Assembly: GCA_002353285.1 (NCBI GenBank)
Contig: DEJJ01000025.1
Span: 1 to 64,000, forward strand
DNA length: 64,000 nt
Direction: 5' to 3'
DNA from: Porphyromonadaceae bacterium UBA2751
GTDB taxonomy: Bacteria; Bacteroidota; Bacteroidia; Bacteroidales; Muribaculaceae
Positions 15,722 to 25,572 of this stretch are shown piece by piece. Position 1 is the first letter of the stretch, and every line of letters begins with the position of its first letter. A program made the position numbers and the translations under genes. The notes under the pieces were generated by a model. It was given only the letters and a program-made list of their open reading frames with translations. It was not told where the DNA came from and searched no databases.

Positions 15722-18040
15722 ATGTTAAAGAAACTTTTTCTTGCGTTGGCAGTGATGCTGCCGATGGTGGCGGTTGCTCAGCTTGGTGCTGGGCAGTGGA
15801 GGATGCACTCCTCGTTTGTGGGTGGTAGCGCGAAGAACTGCATTGATGCTGGTGACAGGGTGTATTACTTGTCGAGCGGTAGCTTGTATTGCATGGATAA
15901 GGCGACGCTGAGCAATGGTGTGCTGGATGCTACTAATGGTCTGAGCGATGTGAACGTGGGTCAAATTTATTACGACTATAGCAAGGGCTTGCTTGTGGTG
16001 GCTTATAATAACTGCAACATTGACATTGTGCTGCCAAGTGGTGAGGTGGTGAATGTGCCTGCGATCAAGGATGTGGTGCTGCACAAGGCTAAGGTGATCA
16101 ATGACGTGAACTTTGCTGAGGGCAAGATTTATGTGGCGACCTCGTTTGGCTACATTGTTCTCGACGACACTACGTTTCAGGTGAAGGAGGTGCGCAACTA
16201 TGATATGGATGTGACGTCGGTAGCCGAGGTGGGTGGTTACAAGGTGATGAGCCTTGGTAGCCAGTTCTACTATTGCAATGCTGATGAGCAGGTTGAGGCT
16301 GCGTGGTGGCACAAGACGCATGCTAATGCTAAGGGCAAGGGCCGCATTTTTCCCATTGACAACAATAAGTTTTTCCTCTCGTGCGCTGCGACGTTCCAGA
16401 TAGTGACCATTGGCCACGGCACTGACAGCCTGGGCGTTGACACGCTGAATTTCACTTTCAAGCAGGTGGTGGCTGCGGCGCCCGTGAGTGTGCAGCCTTA
16501 TCCTGGAGGTTTCGTGGCCAGCTTTGGTGCTAAGAACTATTATTACACGATCTTGCCCGATGCGAGCAAGGCGACCAAGGTGGCTGCGACCAACAGCGAG
16601 CTCTATACGAGCCAGGAGGAAGGAAACTGGTGGGTGCTGGGCTCGAAGGGTCTGGCTCACGTGGTGAATGGTGTGAAGGGCGACTACATGATGCCGAATG
16701 GGATCAGCATCACTGCCAACGCCTACTATAGCAACTACGACCCCTATCAGCAACGTGTGCTGCTCTCGCGCACGACCGACAACTTTGTGATTAAGAATTA
16801 CTCAGCGAAGACCGAGGTAAACTCCTACGATGGCACCTCTTGGAAAAACATCACCCCTGTGAATGCTCCCAACCTGAGTGGAAGCCTGAATTTGGCCTTG
16901 TCGCCCAACGAGCCTAACACCTACTTCTACTGCAATCGCACTGGTAGCGTGTGCAAGGTCAAGGACGACACTGTGAGGGTTACTTACGACGCCAACAACA
17001 GCCCTGTGATTAGTCGCACAATGCTCGATTTTGACTCCAAAGGCAACTTGTGGATGCCACAATCTAAGCTGGCCACTGGAGTGGCTGTGCTAACCCCCGA
17101 GAATCAGCTTCTTGACCAAGTGGATGCCAGCAATTTTGCGATGTGCGACATGGGTGAGCATGCTTTCCCTAATAATTCCACTTATTTCAAACGCCAGGTT
17201 TTTTGCATTGGCGCTGGCGACACCAAGATTTACACCTGGGGCGAGTATGATTTCCCCATCTACATTTGGAACAACAACGACGACCTGAGCTTGAACCAGT
17301 ATAGGAAGTTTGACTCGTTCAACGATCAGGACAACAAGAATTTTGATCCCTGGGGATGGATCTATTTCAAGGCCGATAACGATGGCATGGTGTGGATGGG
17401 CACAGTGAGTGGTGTGGTGTCAATGAATCCTGCCAATGCGTTTGACGAGGATTTCCGCATCAATAGGTTGATGTATAATAAATTTGAGGGCATCGACACC
17501 GAGGGTGGCTTGTGTGAGGGGTTGCAGGTTAACTATATCGACGTTGACGCTGCCAACAACAAGTGGATTGCTACCAACGCATCGGGCGTGTTCTTCGTGA
17601 GCGCTGATGGTAGGGAGGTGTACAAGCACTTCGACTCGAGCAATAGCCCGCTGCCTACCGACCAGGTTTACAGCGTGTGCTGCAACCGTGCCACTAATTC
17701 GGTGCTCATTGTGACTTCAAGCGGTGTGCTTGAGTACTTCCCTGGCAGAACTCCTTCGGCAAGCGATTACAGCGATGTGTGGGTATATCCAAGCGTGATA
17801 GAACCCAATTTCACTGGCCTTGTGGCTATCAATGGCTTGATGGACAGCTCTAACGTGGTAATCACCGATGGTGATGGCAATGTGGTGAAGACTATCGTGT
17901 CGGATGGTGGCATTGCACTGTGGGATGCCTGTGACGACGCTGGCGTGCGTGTGGGCACTGGCTATTACAATGTGTATGCCTCGCAGGGTGAGACGAGCAC
18001 CGCAGGCGAGCCTGTGGCTAAGATTGCTGTAATTAAGTAG
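15722..18040 (+). CDS. PorZ-like T9SS-associated beta-propeller protein, copy 1
   Basis: This 772-residue exported protein has the signal peptide MLKKLFLALAVMLPMVAVAQ. PorZ is a cell-surface component of the type IX secretion system, where it helps attach cargo to A-LPS. The N-terminal two-thirds carry propeller-type repeats (YYLSSGSLYCMD, GAGDTKIYTWG, NNNDDLSLNQYRKFDSFNDQ, DGMVWMGTVSGVVSMNP). The C-terminal 85 residues form a sorting-type beta-sandwich ending KIAVIK. The usual YPNPV start of that domain is altered to VYPSVIEPN. An in-frame ATG 27 bp upstream was rejected because the signal peptide begins at 15722. Two paralogues follow. Confidence 0.8.
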   Translation: MLKKLFLALAVMLPMVAVAQLGAGQWRMHSSFVGGSAKNCIDAGDRVYYLSSGSLYCMDKATLSNGVLDATNGLSDVNVGQIYYDYSKGLLVVAYNNCNIDIVLPSGEVVNVPAIKDVVLHKAKVINDVNFAEGKIYVATSFGYIVLDDTTFQVKEVRNYDMDVTSVAEVGGYKVMSLGSQFYYCNADEQVEAAWWHKTHANAKGKGRIFPIDNNKFFLSCAATFQIVTIGHGTDSLGVDTLNFTFKQVVAAAPVSVQPYPGGFVASFGAKNYYYTILPDASKATKVAATNSELYTSQEEGNWWVLGSKGLAHVVNGVKGDYMMPNGISITANAYYSNYDPYQQRVLLSRTTDNFVIKNYSAKTEVNSYDGTSWKNITPVNAPNLSGSLNLALSPNEPNTYFYCNRTGSVCKVKDDTVRVTYDANNSPVISRTMLDFDSKGNLWMPQSKLATGVAVLTPENQLLDQVDASNFAMCDMGEHAFPNNSTYFKRQVFCIGAGDTKIYTWGEYDFPIYIWNNNDDLSLNQYRKFDSFNDQDNKNFDPWGWIYFKADNDGMVWMGTVSGVVSMNPANAFDEDFRINRLMYNKFEGIDTEGGLCEGLQVNYIDVDAANNKWIATNASGVFFVSADGREVYKHFDSSNSPLPTDQVYSVCCNRATNSVLIVTSSGVLEYFPGRTPSASDYSDVWVYPSVIEPNFTGLVAINGLMDSSNVVITDGDGNVVKTIVSDGGIALWDACDDAGVRVGTGYYNVYASQGETSTAGEPVAKIAVIK

Positions 18041-18101
18041 TTGAGAGTTAAGAGCGGGGAGTGCTATCCTGCTGCTGACTGGTAACTCGTGAAATAGAAA
18101 C

Positions 18102-18150
18102 TGGGTCCCAACGCTGAAGTCTTGAAGGCGTTGGGACCCATTGTTTTTTA
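18102..18150 (+). terminator. intrinsic terminator after PorZ-like copy 1
   Basis: A 13-bp perfect stem (18102-18114 with 18128-18140) is followed by TTGTTTTTT. It separates the first copy from the next two transcriptionally. Confidence 0.85.
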
Positions 18151-18239
18151 GCACTTTGGGTATAATGTGAATGCTTTACACAATTTTAGGCTAACTTCTT
18201 GCGTTATTATATTAATAACATAAAGAAATCTTAACTATC

Positions 18240-20624
18240 ATGCGTAAATACCTTTTCACCATTGCCATCTCGATGGCTGCGTTAATTGCTGGAGCTCAAA
18301 TCAACGTTGGGCAGTGGAAGATACATCCCTATTTTGTGGGTGCTAATGTTGCTAATTGTGTGGATGCTGGCGAGAGAGTGTATTATCTTGTGAGTGGAAG
18401 CCTGTTTTGCTACGACAAGGCGACGGGGTCTAACGAGTCGGTCAACTCCACTGGCAAGCTCAACAGCGAGAGCATTAAGCAGATATACTACAACTATAAC
18501 AAGGGCTATCTGTTTGTTACCTACGACGACTCTAATATCGATGTAATCAAGAATGATGGCACTGTGGTGAACATCAGCGCTCTCAAGGATGTGATTCTCA
18601 ATAAAGCGAAGGACATTAACGATGTCACCTTTGGCGAGAACAAGACCTATGTGGCCACATCGTTTGGCTACATTGCCATTGAGGACGAGACGTTCAGGGT
18701 AATGGAGGCAAAATATTTCGACGTGAATATCCTGTCGGTGGCACAGGTGGGTCAGTACAAGATAATGATTCTCTCCAATAAGTTCTACTACTGCAAAGTG
18801 GATGAGCAGGTGGATCAGGTCCGGTGGCACAGCCAGGCCGATAACTCTGCTGGCGATGGCTACATCTTCCCAGCCAGTGACAACAGCTTTTTCCTGACCA
18901 CAAAGTCGTCGTTATACAGAGTTACACTAACCGAGAATGGCGATGGCACATTATCGTTCTCGCCCAGCAAGGTGTCCAGTGATATACCTTCGGTGGTTCA
19001 GCGTTGCGCTTCGGGCATTGTGGCGAGCCATTTCTATTACACGACATCGGGCCCTTATGGAGCCGTGATAAAGAACTATCGTGACTATTACTACACCTTT
19101 GATAGCGATGGCAGCAATGCTGTGCAGCACGATGGTGCTGGCGTTTACTCTTCGCACGAGAATGGCAACTGGTGGGTGACTACAGCCAGCGGACTCACTC
19201 ATGTTGTAAATGGCGTGATGGGCGATGAGTTGGTGCCCGATGGTATCACCATCGGCAAGAATGCCTACTGGACTACCTACGACCCCTACATGCAGCGAGT
19301 GCTGCTGTGCCGTGCTTGCGAGAATAATGTGCTCAGCTATGACCAGTCTAATGTCACCGAGATTAACTCTTACGACGGCGACAAGTGGCGAACCATTACA
19401 CCTCAGTTTGACGACACCTTTGGTAGCAACTTCTGGATTGTAGTGTCGCCCAACGAGCCCGACACCTATTTCTTCAGCTTCCGCAAGATTGGTGGCATTG
19501 CCAAGGTTAAGAATGGCAACTTGGTGCTGAGGTATGACCCCGTGGTGAGCAATCACCTGGTGAGCGAGAGGGGCACGGCCTTGGCTTTTGACTCTAAAGG
19601 CAACTTGTGGTCGGCTCAACCCTACGCTGGTTTCAAAGCCGACGACCCCGACCCATCGCCCGATGTTGTGGTTCTCACCCCTGAGAAGCAAGCCCTGAGT
19701 GAGATTACTCCTGCCGACTTTATAGTAAACGATTTAGGGAAAAAACTTAAGGATGCGGGTGATGGCTACAAGCGAATGGTATTCGGTGTTGGGGCTGGCG
19801 ACACCAAGGTGTTCTCAACGGGTAGTTATAACGCCCCGCTCATTATTTGGAACAATAACGACGACCTGAGCCTGAAGCAGTACAAGGTGTTCAACTCGTT
19901 TAACGATCAGGACAACAAGTTCTTCTCGACTTATGGATGGACCTACATTAAGGCCGATAACGATGGGCGCATCTGGCTGGGTACAGTGAGTGGCATCGTG
20001 TCAATGGATCCGCGTGAGGCTTTCAACGACGACTTCCGCATCACTCGCAACAAGGTGACGAAGAACGAGGGGAAGGCTGTGAACGAGGTGCTGCTCGAGG
20101 GAACACAGGTTAATTGCATCGACGTTGACCAGCTCAACCGCAAGTGGGTGGGCACTAACACTGCCGGTATCTATCTGGTGAGTGCCGATGGTTCTGAGAT
20201 CATCAAACACTTCGACATGAGCAACAGCGTGATGCCAAGCGACCAGGTCTACAGCGTGTGCTGCAATCGTGCCACTGGCTCGGTGGTTGCTGTCACTGCC
20301 AATGGTGTGGTGGAATATTATGGCGACATGACCCCGTCGGCAAGCGATTATAGCAATGTTTACGCTTATCCTAACCCTGTGCAGTCGTCATTCACTGGCT
20401 TTGTCACCATCACAGGGCTCATGGAGAACTCCACTGTGGTGATTACCGATATTGCTGGCAATCAGGTGGCAACAGCCACTTCAACAGGAGGCGTTGCCCT
20501 GTGGGATGCCTGCAATGCGCAAGGTGTGCCAGTCAAGACCGGCATCTACAAGGTTTATGCTGCTCAAGGACAAGCTCCAAGCACCACAGGCACGCCAGTG
20601 ACAAGGATTGCGGTAATCAAGTAA
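18240..20624 (+). CDS. PorZ-like T9SS-associated beta-propeller protein, copy 2
   Basis: This 794-residue exported protein has the signal peptide MRKYLFTIAISMAALIAGAQ and is closely related to copy 1 (GQWKIHPYFVGANVANC, GAGDTKVFSTG, SFNDQDNKFFSTYGW, RIWLGTVSGIVSMDP). The C-terminal sorting-type domain keeps the consensus YAYPNPVQSSFTG and ends RIAVIK. It follows a terminator, so it probably has its own promoter in the 200 bp upstream, though no clear -7 box was found there. The next copy begins 66 bp downstream with no terminator between. Which of the three is the orthologue of single-copy PorZ cannot be settled from sequence here. Confidence 0.8.
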   Translation: MRKYLFTIAISMAALIAGAQINVGQWKIHPYFVGANVANCVDAGERVYYLVSGSLFCYDKATGSNESVNSTGKLNSESIKQIYYNYNKGYLFVTYDDSNIDVIKNDGTVVNISALKDVILNKAKDINDVTFGENKTYVATSFGYIAIEDETFRVMEAKYFDVNILSVAQVGQYKIMILSNKFYYCKVDEQVDQVRWHSQADNSAGDGYIFPASDNSFFLTTKSSLYRVTLTENGDGTLSFSPSKVSSDIPSVVQRCASGIVASHFYYTTSGPYGAVIKNYRDYYYTFDSDGSNAVQHDGAGVYSSHENGNWWVTTASGLTHVVNGVMGDELVPDGITIGKNAYWTTYDPYMQRVLLCRACENNVLSYDQSNVTEINSYDGDKWRTITPQFDDTFGSNFWIVVSPNEPDTYFFSFRKIGGIAKVKNGNLVLRYDPVVSNHLVSERGTALAFDSKGNLWSAQPYAGFKADDPDPSPDVVVLTPEKQALSEITPADFIVNDLGKKLKDAGDGYKRMVFGVGAGDTKVFSTGSYNAPLIIWNNNDDLSLKQYKVFNSFNDQDNKFFSTYGWTYIKADNDGRIWLGTVSGIVSMDPREAFNDDFRITRNKVTKNEGKAVNEVLLEGTQVNCIDVDQLNRKWVGTNTAGIYLVSADGSEIIKHFDMSNSVMPSDQVYSVCCNRATGSVVAVTANGVVEYYGDMTPSASDYSNVYAYPNPVQSSFTGFVTITGLMENSTVVITDIAGNQVATATSTGGVALWDACNAQGVPVKTGIYKVYAAQGQAPSTTGTPVTRIAVIK

Positions 20625-20690
20625 AAGCGCGTGGAGCGTAGAACTTATACATTCACTCTCGTCCACTTGTTATTCGATAATAATAGGAAT

Positions 20691-23006
20691 ATGAAACACA
20701 TCATCACATTGGTTGCTGCACTGGTTGTGGCATTAGTGGCGCAAGCTCAAAGCGATTTCGGGAAATGGATCATTCATCCCATCTTTGCAAGCGATAATAT
20801 TACCAATTGCATCGACACTGGCGATGACGTCTATTACCTTGCCAGTGGCAACCTGTATCGCTACGACAAGGACACTCAAGAGAATGAAGACCTGAACCGT
20901 GCCAATTACCTGAGCGACTCGGGCGTGGAGAACATCTACTTCAATGCTCGCGAGAACTACATCATGGTCGCTTATCGCAATTCTAACATCGACGTGATTG
21001 ATGTGGCCTCGGGCAATGTTAACAACATCAGCGACATCAAGAATGCCGATCTCAGCACTTCCAGGACAATCAATAGCATCACCTTTGCCGAGCCTAACAT
21101 GGCTATCGTGGCAACCGATTTCGGCTTTGTGATTCTCAACGATAGCAAGCTCGAGGTTATATCCTCTTTTATCTCCGATAAGGTTATGACAGGTGCAATG
21201 TTGCTGGGCAACCACTTGGTGGTGAACCAGGCTGGCCGATTCTACTATGCTCCAGCAGCCAAGCACATACAGCAGCTTAGCGACTTCAGCTCGGCTTGGG
21301 TGGGACTCAATGGCCCCATGGTGCCCATCAGCACCAACAGGTTCTTTGTGCTGGCCGAGGATCAGCTCGCGCTGGTCAGCGCCACTCCCAGTGCCGATGG
21401 CCTCACATTCAGCACGTCGAAGGTGGCTTCTGGTAAGCCCATCGCAGTCAATACCATGCAAGGAGGTGGCCATGTAATAAGCTTCGACGATGCTTCTTAC
21501 TACTATACCACTAGCACCGAGGGCGACAATGCAGTGCAGCACGAGGGCAGTGGCATCTACTCCAGCAGCGAGGGTGGCGATGCCATGTGGGTGCTTGACG
21601 GCGACGGCCTCAAGCACATGGCTGGCGGCACTGTCACTGCCACCATCAAGCCCAATGCAATCTCTATCTCGGGAGTGCCATTCTGGATGGAATATGACGT
21701 GGCACAAAGCCGGCTGATGCTTGCCAGCACGGCCGACAATGTGATTCTCTCATCGCTGGCTGGTGTGACGCAGTTTAACACTTTCGATGGAAACTTCTGG
21801 AAAAACATCACTCCACCCGAGCTGCCCGAGCCCGACGAGGGATGCTACTGGCCTGTGATTTCGCCCAATGAGCCTAACACCTATTATTTCAGCACCAGGC
21901 GCAAGGGCATCATCAAGGTTACCGACGACAAGGTTGCCGAGCACCTCACTAATGCCTCATGCGGCATTGTGGAGCGCATGGCAGGCTTGAGATTTGACTC
22001 GCAGGGCAACCTGTGGATCGTCCAGACTCGTGATAACGACCACCCAGTGCGAGTGCTCACCCCAGCAAAGCAAAAAAAGGGGAACATCACAGCGCAGGAC
22101 TTCATCTTCAACAAGAGTGCGCACATCAGCAACCTCAACCACGAAGGTTTCAAGCGCACGCAGTTTGCAATAGGCGCTGGCGACACTAAGGTGTTCACCA
22201 GTGGCCAGTATGGCGAGGCTCTCGTCATTTGGGACAATAACAGCGACCTGTCGCTTAATCACAGCATCTCATTCGCGGCCAAGTCGCTCATTGACCAAGA
22301 CGGGAAAAACATCGATTGGTACGAGATTCGTGCTCTGGCCGCCGATGCCGATGGTCTCGTGTGGATGGGAACCACATCGGGACTTATCGCATTCGACCCC
22401 AGTCGTGCTTTTGATGCCGACTTCCATGTCACCCACATCAAGGTGCCTCGCAACGATGGCACTAATCTGGCCGACTATCTGCTCGATGGGCAGACTGTCA
22501 ACTGCATCGCTGTCGACGGAGCAAACCGCAAGTGGATTGGCACCGAAGCTTCGGGACTATTCCTCGTCAGTGCCGATGGGCAAAAGGTTCTCAAGAACTT
22601 CAATGCCACCAATAGTGTCATCGGAAGTAATGAAATTTATCAGGTGTGCTGCGACCCTACTGGCAACTCGGTCTTCGTTACAACTCCGTTGGGAGTGGCT
22701 GAGTACAAGAGCGATGCCACACCAGGACAAGACAGTTTCAGTAACATCTACGCCTATCCCAATCCCGTTAGGCCCGACTATGGAGGCCCGATTAACATCA
22801 CCGGACTCATGGACAACTCGTTAATCAAAATTACCGATCCTTCGGGCAACGTGGTGCGCTCGCTCAAGTCAACGGGCGGCATGGTGAGCTGGGACGGATG
22901 TAACTACAACGGCGACCTCGTGCCCACCGGTGTCTACACCATTATTGCATCGCAAGCTGGTGGCTCAGGCGGTGGCGGCACCACCCGTGTGCTCATCGTC
23001 CGCTAA
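20691..23006 (+). CDS. PorZ-like T9SS-associated beta-propeller protein, copy 3
   Basis: This 771-residue exported protein (signal peptide MKHIITLVAALVVALVAQAQ) is the most divergent of the three copies. It keeps GDDVYYLASGNLYRYDK, GAGDTKVFTSG, GLVWMGTTSGLIAFDP and the C-terminal domain starting YAYPNPVRPDYGG and ending RVLIVR. A Gly-rich stretch (GGSGGGG) precedes the last strand. An upstream in-frame start at 20631 was rejected because the signal peptide begins at 20691. Its distance to folA is only 29 bp, so it may be co-transcribed with copy 2, folA and the BamE-like gene. Confidence 0.8.
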   Translation: MKHIITLVAALVVALVAQAQSDFGKWIIHPIFASDNITNCIDTGDDVYYLASGNLYRYDKDTQENEDLNRANYLSDSGVENIYFNARENYIMVAYRNSNIDVIDVASGNVNNISDIKNADLSTSRTINSITFAEPNMAIVATDFGFVILNDSKLEVISSFISDKVMTGAMLLGNHLVVNQAGRFYYAPAAKHIQQLSDFSSAWVGLNGPMVPISTNRFFVLAEDQLALVSATPSADGLTFSTSKVASGKPIAVNTMQGGGHVISFDDASYYYTTSTEGDNAVQHEGSGIYSSSEGGDAMWVLDGDGLKHMAGGTVTATIKPNAISISGVPFWMEYDVAQSRLMLASTADNVILSSLAGVTQFNTFDGNFWKNITPPELPEPDEGCYWPVISPNEPNTYYFSTRRKGIIKVTDDKVAEHLTNASCGIVERMAGLRFDSQGNLWIVQTRDNDHPVRVLTPAKQKKGNITAQDFIFNKSAHISNLNHEGFKRTQFAIGAGDTKVFTSGQYGEALVIWDNNSDLSLNHSISFAAKSLIDQDGKNIDWYEIRALAADADGLVWMGTTSGLIAFDPSRAFDADFHVTHIKVPRNDGTNLADYLLDGQTVNCIAVDGANRKWIGTEASGLFLVSADGQKVLKNFNATNSVIGSNEIYQVCCDPTGNSVFVTTPLGVAEYKSDATPGQDSFSNIYAYPNPVRPDYGGPINITGLMDNSLIKITDPSGNVVRSLKSTGGMVSWDGCNYNGDLVPTGVYTIIASQAGGSGGGGTTRVLIVR

Positions 23007-23035
23007 AACAAGCACCCAACTAAGCACTAATAACT

Positions 23036-23554
23036 ATGGACTATAATCTCTCAGCAATAGTGGCGATTGACCGAAATGGTGCCATTGGCAAGCAAGGGCA
23101 GTTGTTGTGCCACCTGCCTGCCGACATGCGTCATTTCAAGGAAACCACTATGGGGCATAGCATCGTGATGGGTCGCAAGACCTTTGAGTCGTTCCCCAAT
23201 GGGGCACTCCCCGGCCGCCAGAACATTGTCGTGACCCGCAATCGCGGCTACCAGCCCCAGGGTGTGACAGTGGTGCATAGCATCGACGAGGCCTTGGCAG
23301 CAGCCACGATGCCTGGTGAGGTGTTCGTCATTGGTGGTGCCGAAATCTATTGTGCCACATTTGACACCCTGACCACCATTTATCTCACGGTTATTGATCA
23401 CGAGTTTGAGGGTGCCGATGCCCACTTCCCACGCATCGACCTGAGGCGGTGGACAATTGTTGACCGCAGTGACCATCCTGCCGACGAGCGCAACCCTTAT
23501 CCTTTCGCCTTCATGACGCTGCGCCGCAAGAAAGCTGTCACTCACACTAAATAG
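23036..23554 (+). CDS. folA: dihydrofolate reductase
   Basis: This enzyme reduces dihydrofolate to tetrahydrofolate with NADPH in the cytoplasm; 172 residues. Family signatures are present: VAIDRNGAIGKQGQLLCHLP at the N-terminus, MGRKTFESFP near residue 45, and the NADPH-binding GEVFVIGGAEIY near residue 95. The usual catalytic acidic residue (Asp27 in E. coli) appears as ADMRHFK, with Asp retained. It converges with thyA about 1.4 kb away, and ThyA produces the dihydrofolate that FolA recycles. Confidence 0.95.
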   Translation: MDYNLSAIVAIDRNGAIGKQGQLLCHLPADMRHFKETTMGHSIVMGRKTFESFPNGALPGRQNIVVTRNRGYQPQGVTVVHSIDEALAAATMPGEVFVIGGAEIYCATFDTLTTIYLTVIDHEFEGADAHFPRIDLRRWTIVDRSDHPADERNPYPFAFMTLRRKKAVTHTK

Positions 23555-23563
23555 AATAGGACC

Positions 23564-24058
23564 ATGAACAATCCTGCAAACGGAGCGCCGCAATATCCCA
23601 AAGGTCCTGCACCGCAATACTATCAAGGCCCTGCTCCACAATACCCTCAGTATCCACCCATGCCTCCAGCCAAGAAAAAGGTGTGGCCTTGGGTGTTATT
23701 TGGTGGATGTGGTTGCATGGCGTTAGTTGCTGTCATCATCTTTGTTTCAATGGTGTGGTTCGTCAACCAGCCCGACCCTAACGACACCACGCACATCATC
23801 AATGAACTTGGCATCGACACCAAGTCGGCTCGCGTGCGTGACAGCTCGAGCGAAATCATGAAGCACTTGCATCTTAACATGCCCAAGGACTCGGTGCTCA
23901 TGGTCCTGGGCATGCCCACCGAGTATCAATACACCAACTGGAGCGACATGCTCATGTATGAGTATCACTACAACGATAGCACTACTAATAGTGTTATTAT
24001 TTACTTTGAGAACAACGTGGTAAGCGACTTCTTCGACGAAAATTCAGAGCCTGTTTGA
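23564..24058 (+). CDS. proline-rich membrane protein with BamE/SmpA-like domain
   Basis: This 164-residue protein has three parts. A cytoplasmic Pro/Gln/Tyr-rich head (QYPKGPAPQYYQGPAPQYPQ) precedes a single membrane helix at about residues 43-66 with a GGCGC motif at its start. The C-terminal part resembles the small SmpA/BamE fold: LNMPKDSVLMVLGMPTEYQY followed by YEYHYNDSTTNSVIIYFENN. That fold occurs in many envelope proteins, so the function is not given by it. It follows folA by 9 bp and is the last gene before a strong bidirectional terminator. Confidence 0.6.
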   Translation: MNNPANGAPQYPKGPAPQYYQGPAPQYPQYPPMPPAKKKVWPWVLFGGCGCMALVAVIIFVSMVWFVNQPDPNDTTHIINELGIDTKSARVRDSSSEIMKHLHLNMPKDSVLMVLGMPTEYQYTNWSDMLMYEYHYNDSTTNSVIIYFENNVVSDFFDENSEPV

Positions 24059-24097
24059 TACAAGCGGTGTGCAAAGTGTTAATTATCAGGAAAAAAT

Positions 24098-24133
24098 CAC
24101 GCCACAGTTTTAGTGCTGCGGCGTGTGTTTTTT
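24098..24133. terminator. bidirectional terminator between BamE-like gene and thyA
   Basis: The stem CACGCCACAG / CTGCGGCGTG, with one mismatch, has A-rich sequence on the left and T-rich sequence on the right. It can therefore end transcripts from both converging genes. Confidence 0.75.
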
Positions 24134-24158
24134 AGATGGATGAGATAGAGTGCATTAG

Positions 24159-24953
24159 TCACACCGACACCACTCCCTTGATTGTGGGCCAGGGATCGTA
24201 GCCCTCGAGTTTGAAATCTTCGTAATTGTAGTCGAAAATGCTCTTCACCTCGGGATTCAGCACCATGCGTGGCAATGGGCGTGGCTCGCGGCTGAGTTGC
24301 TCGTGCACCTGGTCCATGTGGTTGAGGTAGATGTGAGCGTCGCCAAATGTGTGGATGAACTCTCCAGGCTCAAGCCCTGTGACGTGAGCCACCATCATGC
24401 AAAGCAGCGCGTAGCTGGCAATGTTGAATGGCACGCCCAGGAAGAGGTCGGCGCTGCGCTGATAGAGCTGCAGACTCAACTTGCCATCGGCCACGTAGAA
24501 CTGGAACAACGAGTGGCAGGGTGGCAGCTTCATCGTGGGTACGTCGGCCACATTCCAGGCACTCACCATGATGCGGCGCGAGTCAGGAGTGCGCTTGATT
24601 TGGTCAATTACCTGCGAAATTTGGTCGATGTGGCCGCCGTTGTAGTCGGGCCAAGAGCGCCACTGATGGCCGTAGACGGGGCCAAGGTCGCCGTTCTCGT
24701 CGGCCCACTCGTTCCAGATGCGTACGCCGTGCTCTTGCAAGTAGCGCACATTGGTGTCGCCCTTGAGGAACCACAATAGTTCGTAGATGATAGACTTGAG
24801 GTGCACTTTCTTGGTGGTGAGCAGCGGGAATCCCTTGCTCAAGTCGCAACGCAGCTGGTAGCCAAAGATGCTCTTGGTGCCAGTGCCGGTGCGGTCGTGC
24901 TTAATGGTGCCATTGTCGAGCACATGTTGCAGCAAGTCGAGATATTGTTTCAT
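24159..24953 (-). CDS. thyA: thymidylate synthase
   Basis: This enzyme methylates dUMP to dTMP using methylenetetrahydrofolate. With the ATG at 24953 it is 264 residues, the same length as the E. coli enzyme. The frame is open further upstream to 25004, but that extension is not conserved-looking. The catalytic Cys lies in [12 protein letters not shown] near residue 146. Other signatures are [33 protein letters not shown] and HIYLNHMDQ. It faces folA across a shared terminator. Confidence 0.96.
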   Translation of the reverse strand: MKQYLDLLQHVLDNGTIKHDRTGTGTKSIFGYQLRCDLSKGFPLLTTKKVHLKSIIYELLWFLKGDTNVRYLQEHGVRIWNEWADENGDLGPVYGHQWRSWPDYNGGHIDQISQVIDQIKRTPDSRRIMVSAWNVADVPTMKLPPCHSLFQFYVADGKLSLQLYQRSADLFLGVPFNIASYALLCMMVAHVTGLEPGEFIHTFGDAHIYLNHMDQVHEQLSREPRPLPRMVLNPEVKSIFDYNYEDFKLEGYDPWPTIKGVVSV

Positions 24954-24992
24954 TTGGTCGTTATTCGTTGGTCGTTTTTTAATGCATAAGAG

Positions 24993-25063
24993 GACGTTTT
25001 CCATGCTCCCCCTCTCTTAAAGGGGGAGTTTTAATTGTGCATTATGTATTATGCATTAATTAG
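24993..25063. repeat. hairpin and word-like repeat upstream of thyA
   Basis: CTCCCCCT (25006-25013) pairs with AGGGGGAG (25021-25028), followed by ATTGTGCATTATGTATTATGCATTAAT. A similar G/C-run hairpin lies at 42758-42779, and the second word family matches 15491-15520 in inverted form. Confidence 0.6.
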
Positions 25064-25494
25064 AAGGTGCACATGCCGTCCCACTCGAGGAGGTCGCCGC
25101 GCACATATCCAACCTTGCCGTTAACTTTCACTCTGTACCAACCATTAACCTTGCCCAGGCAGTTGTAGCAGTCGGGGACATACTCTCCTGGGTCGGGAAT
25201 CTGGGTTACTACTGGCGCGTTGGTCGACGGGCTCTTGCGCACGTTGAGGTTGCCAGTGTGGGTTTGCTCATAGAAGACTACGCCTTGACCCTTGGCGGCG
25301 CTGAAGGTTACAATGCGGTGGCCACGTTTAGGCACGCTCGAAACATCTTGAACACTGATATAGTAAACATTTTTGTCGGTCTCAACATAGCGCCCCACAA
25401 CATTTCCGCGCTTGTCAACCACCATTTTCATGCTTTGGGCGTTCATCATGCCAAAGCTCATAAGCAATAATGCCAATAATAAGAATTTCTTCAT
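25060..25494 (-). CDS. exported SH3-domain protein
   Basis: This 144-residue exported protein has a signal peptide (MKKFLLLALLLMSFGMMNAQ). Its second half is a bacterial SH3 domain: NLNVRKSPSTNAPVVTQI, then a GWYRVKVNGKVGYVRGDLL end. SH3b domains often bind peptidoglycan or other envelope polymers. The middle of the protein (YISVQDVSSVPKRGHRIVTF) is not recognised. It lies between polA and thyA on the same strand, with repeat-containing DNA between it and thyA. Confidence 0.75.
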   Translation of the reverse strand: MKKFLLLALLLMSFGMMNAQSMKMVVDKRGNVVGRYVETDKNVYYISVQDVSSVPKRGHRIVTFSAAKGQGVVFYEQTHTGNLNVRKSPSTNAPVVTQIPDPGEYVPDCYNCLGKVNGWYRVKVNGKVGYVRGDLLEWDGMCTF

Positions 25495-25572
25495 AGTAGT
25501 ATGTTTTTTTGTTTATAGTTTATTATCACTGAAAGATTGTGTGAAAGAAATAGCTCTACTGAGTGTCACCTG

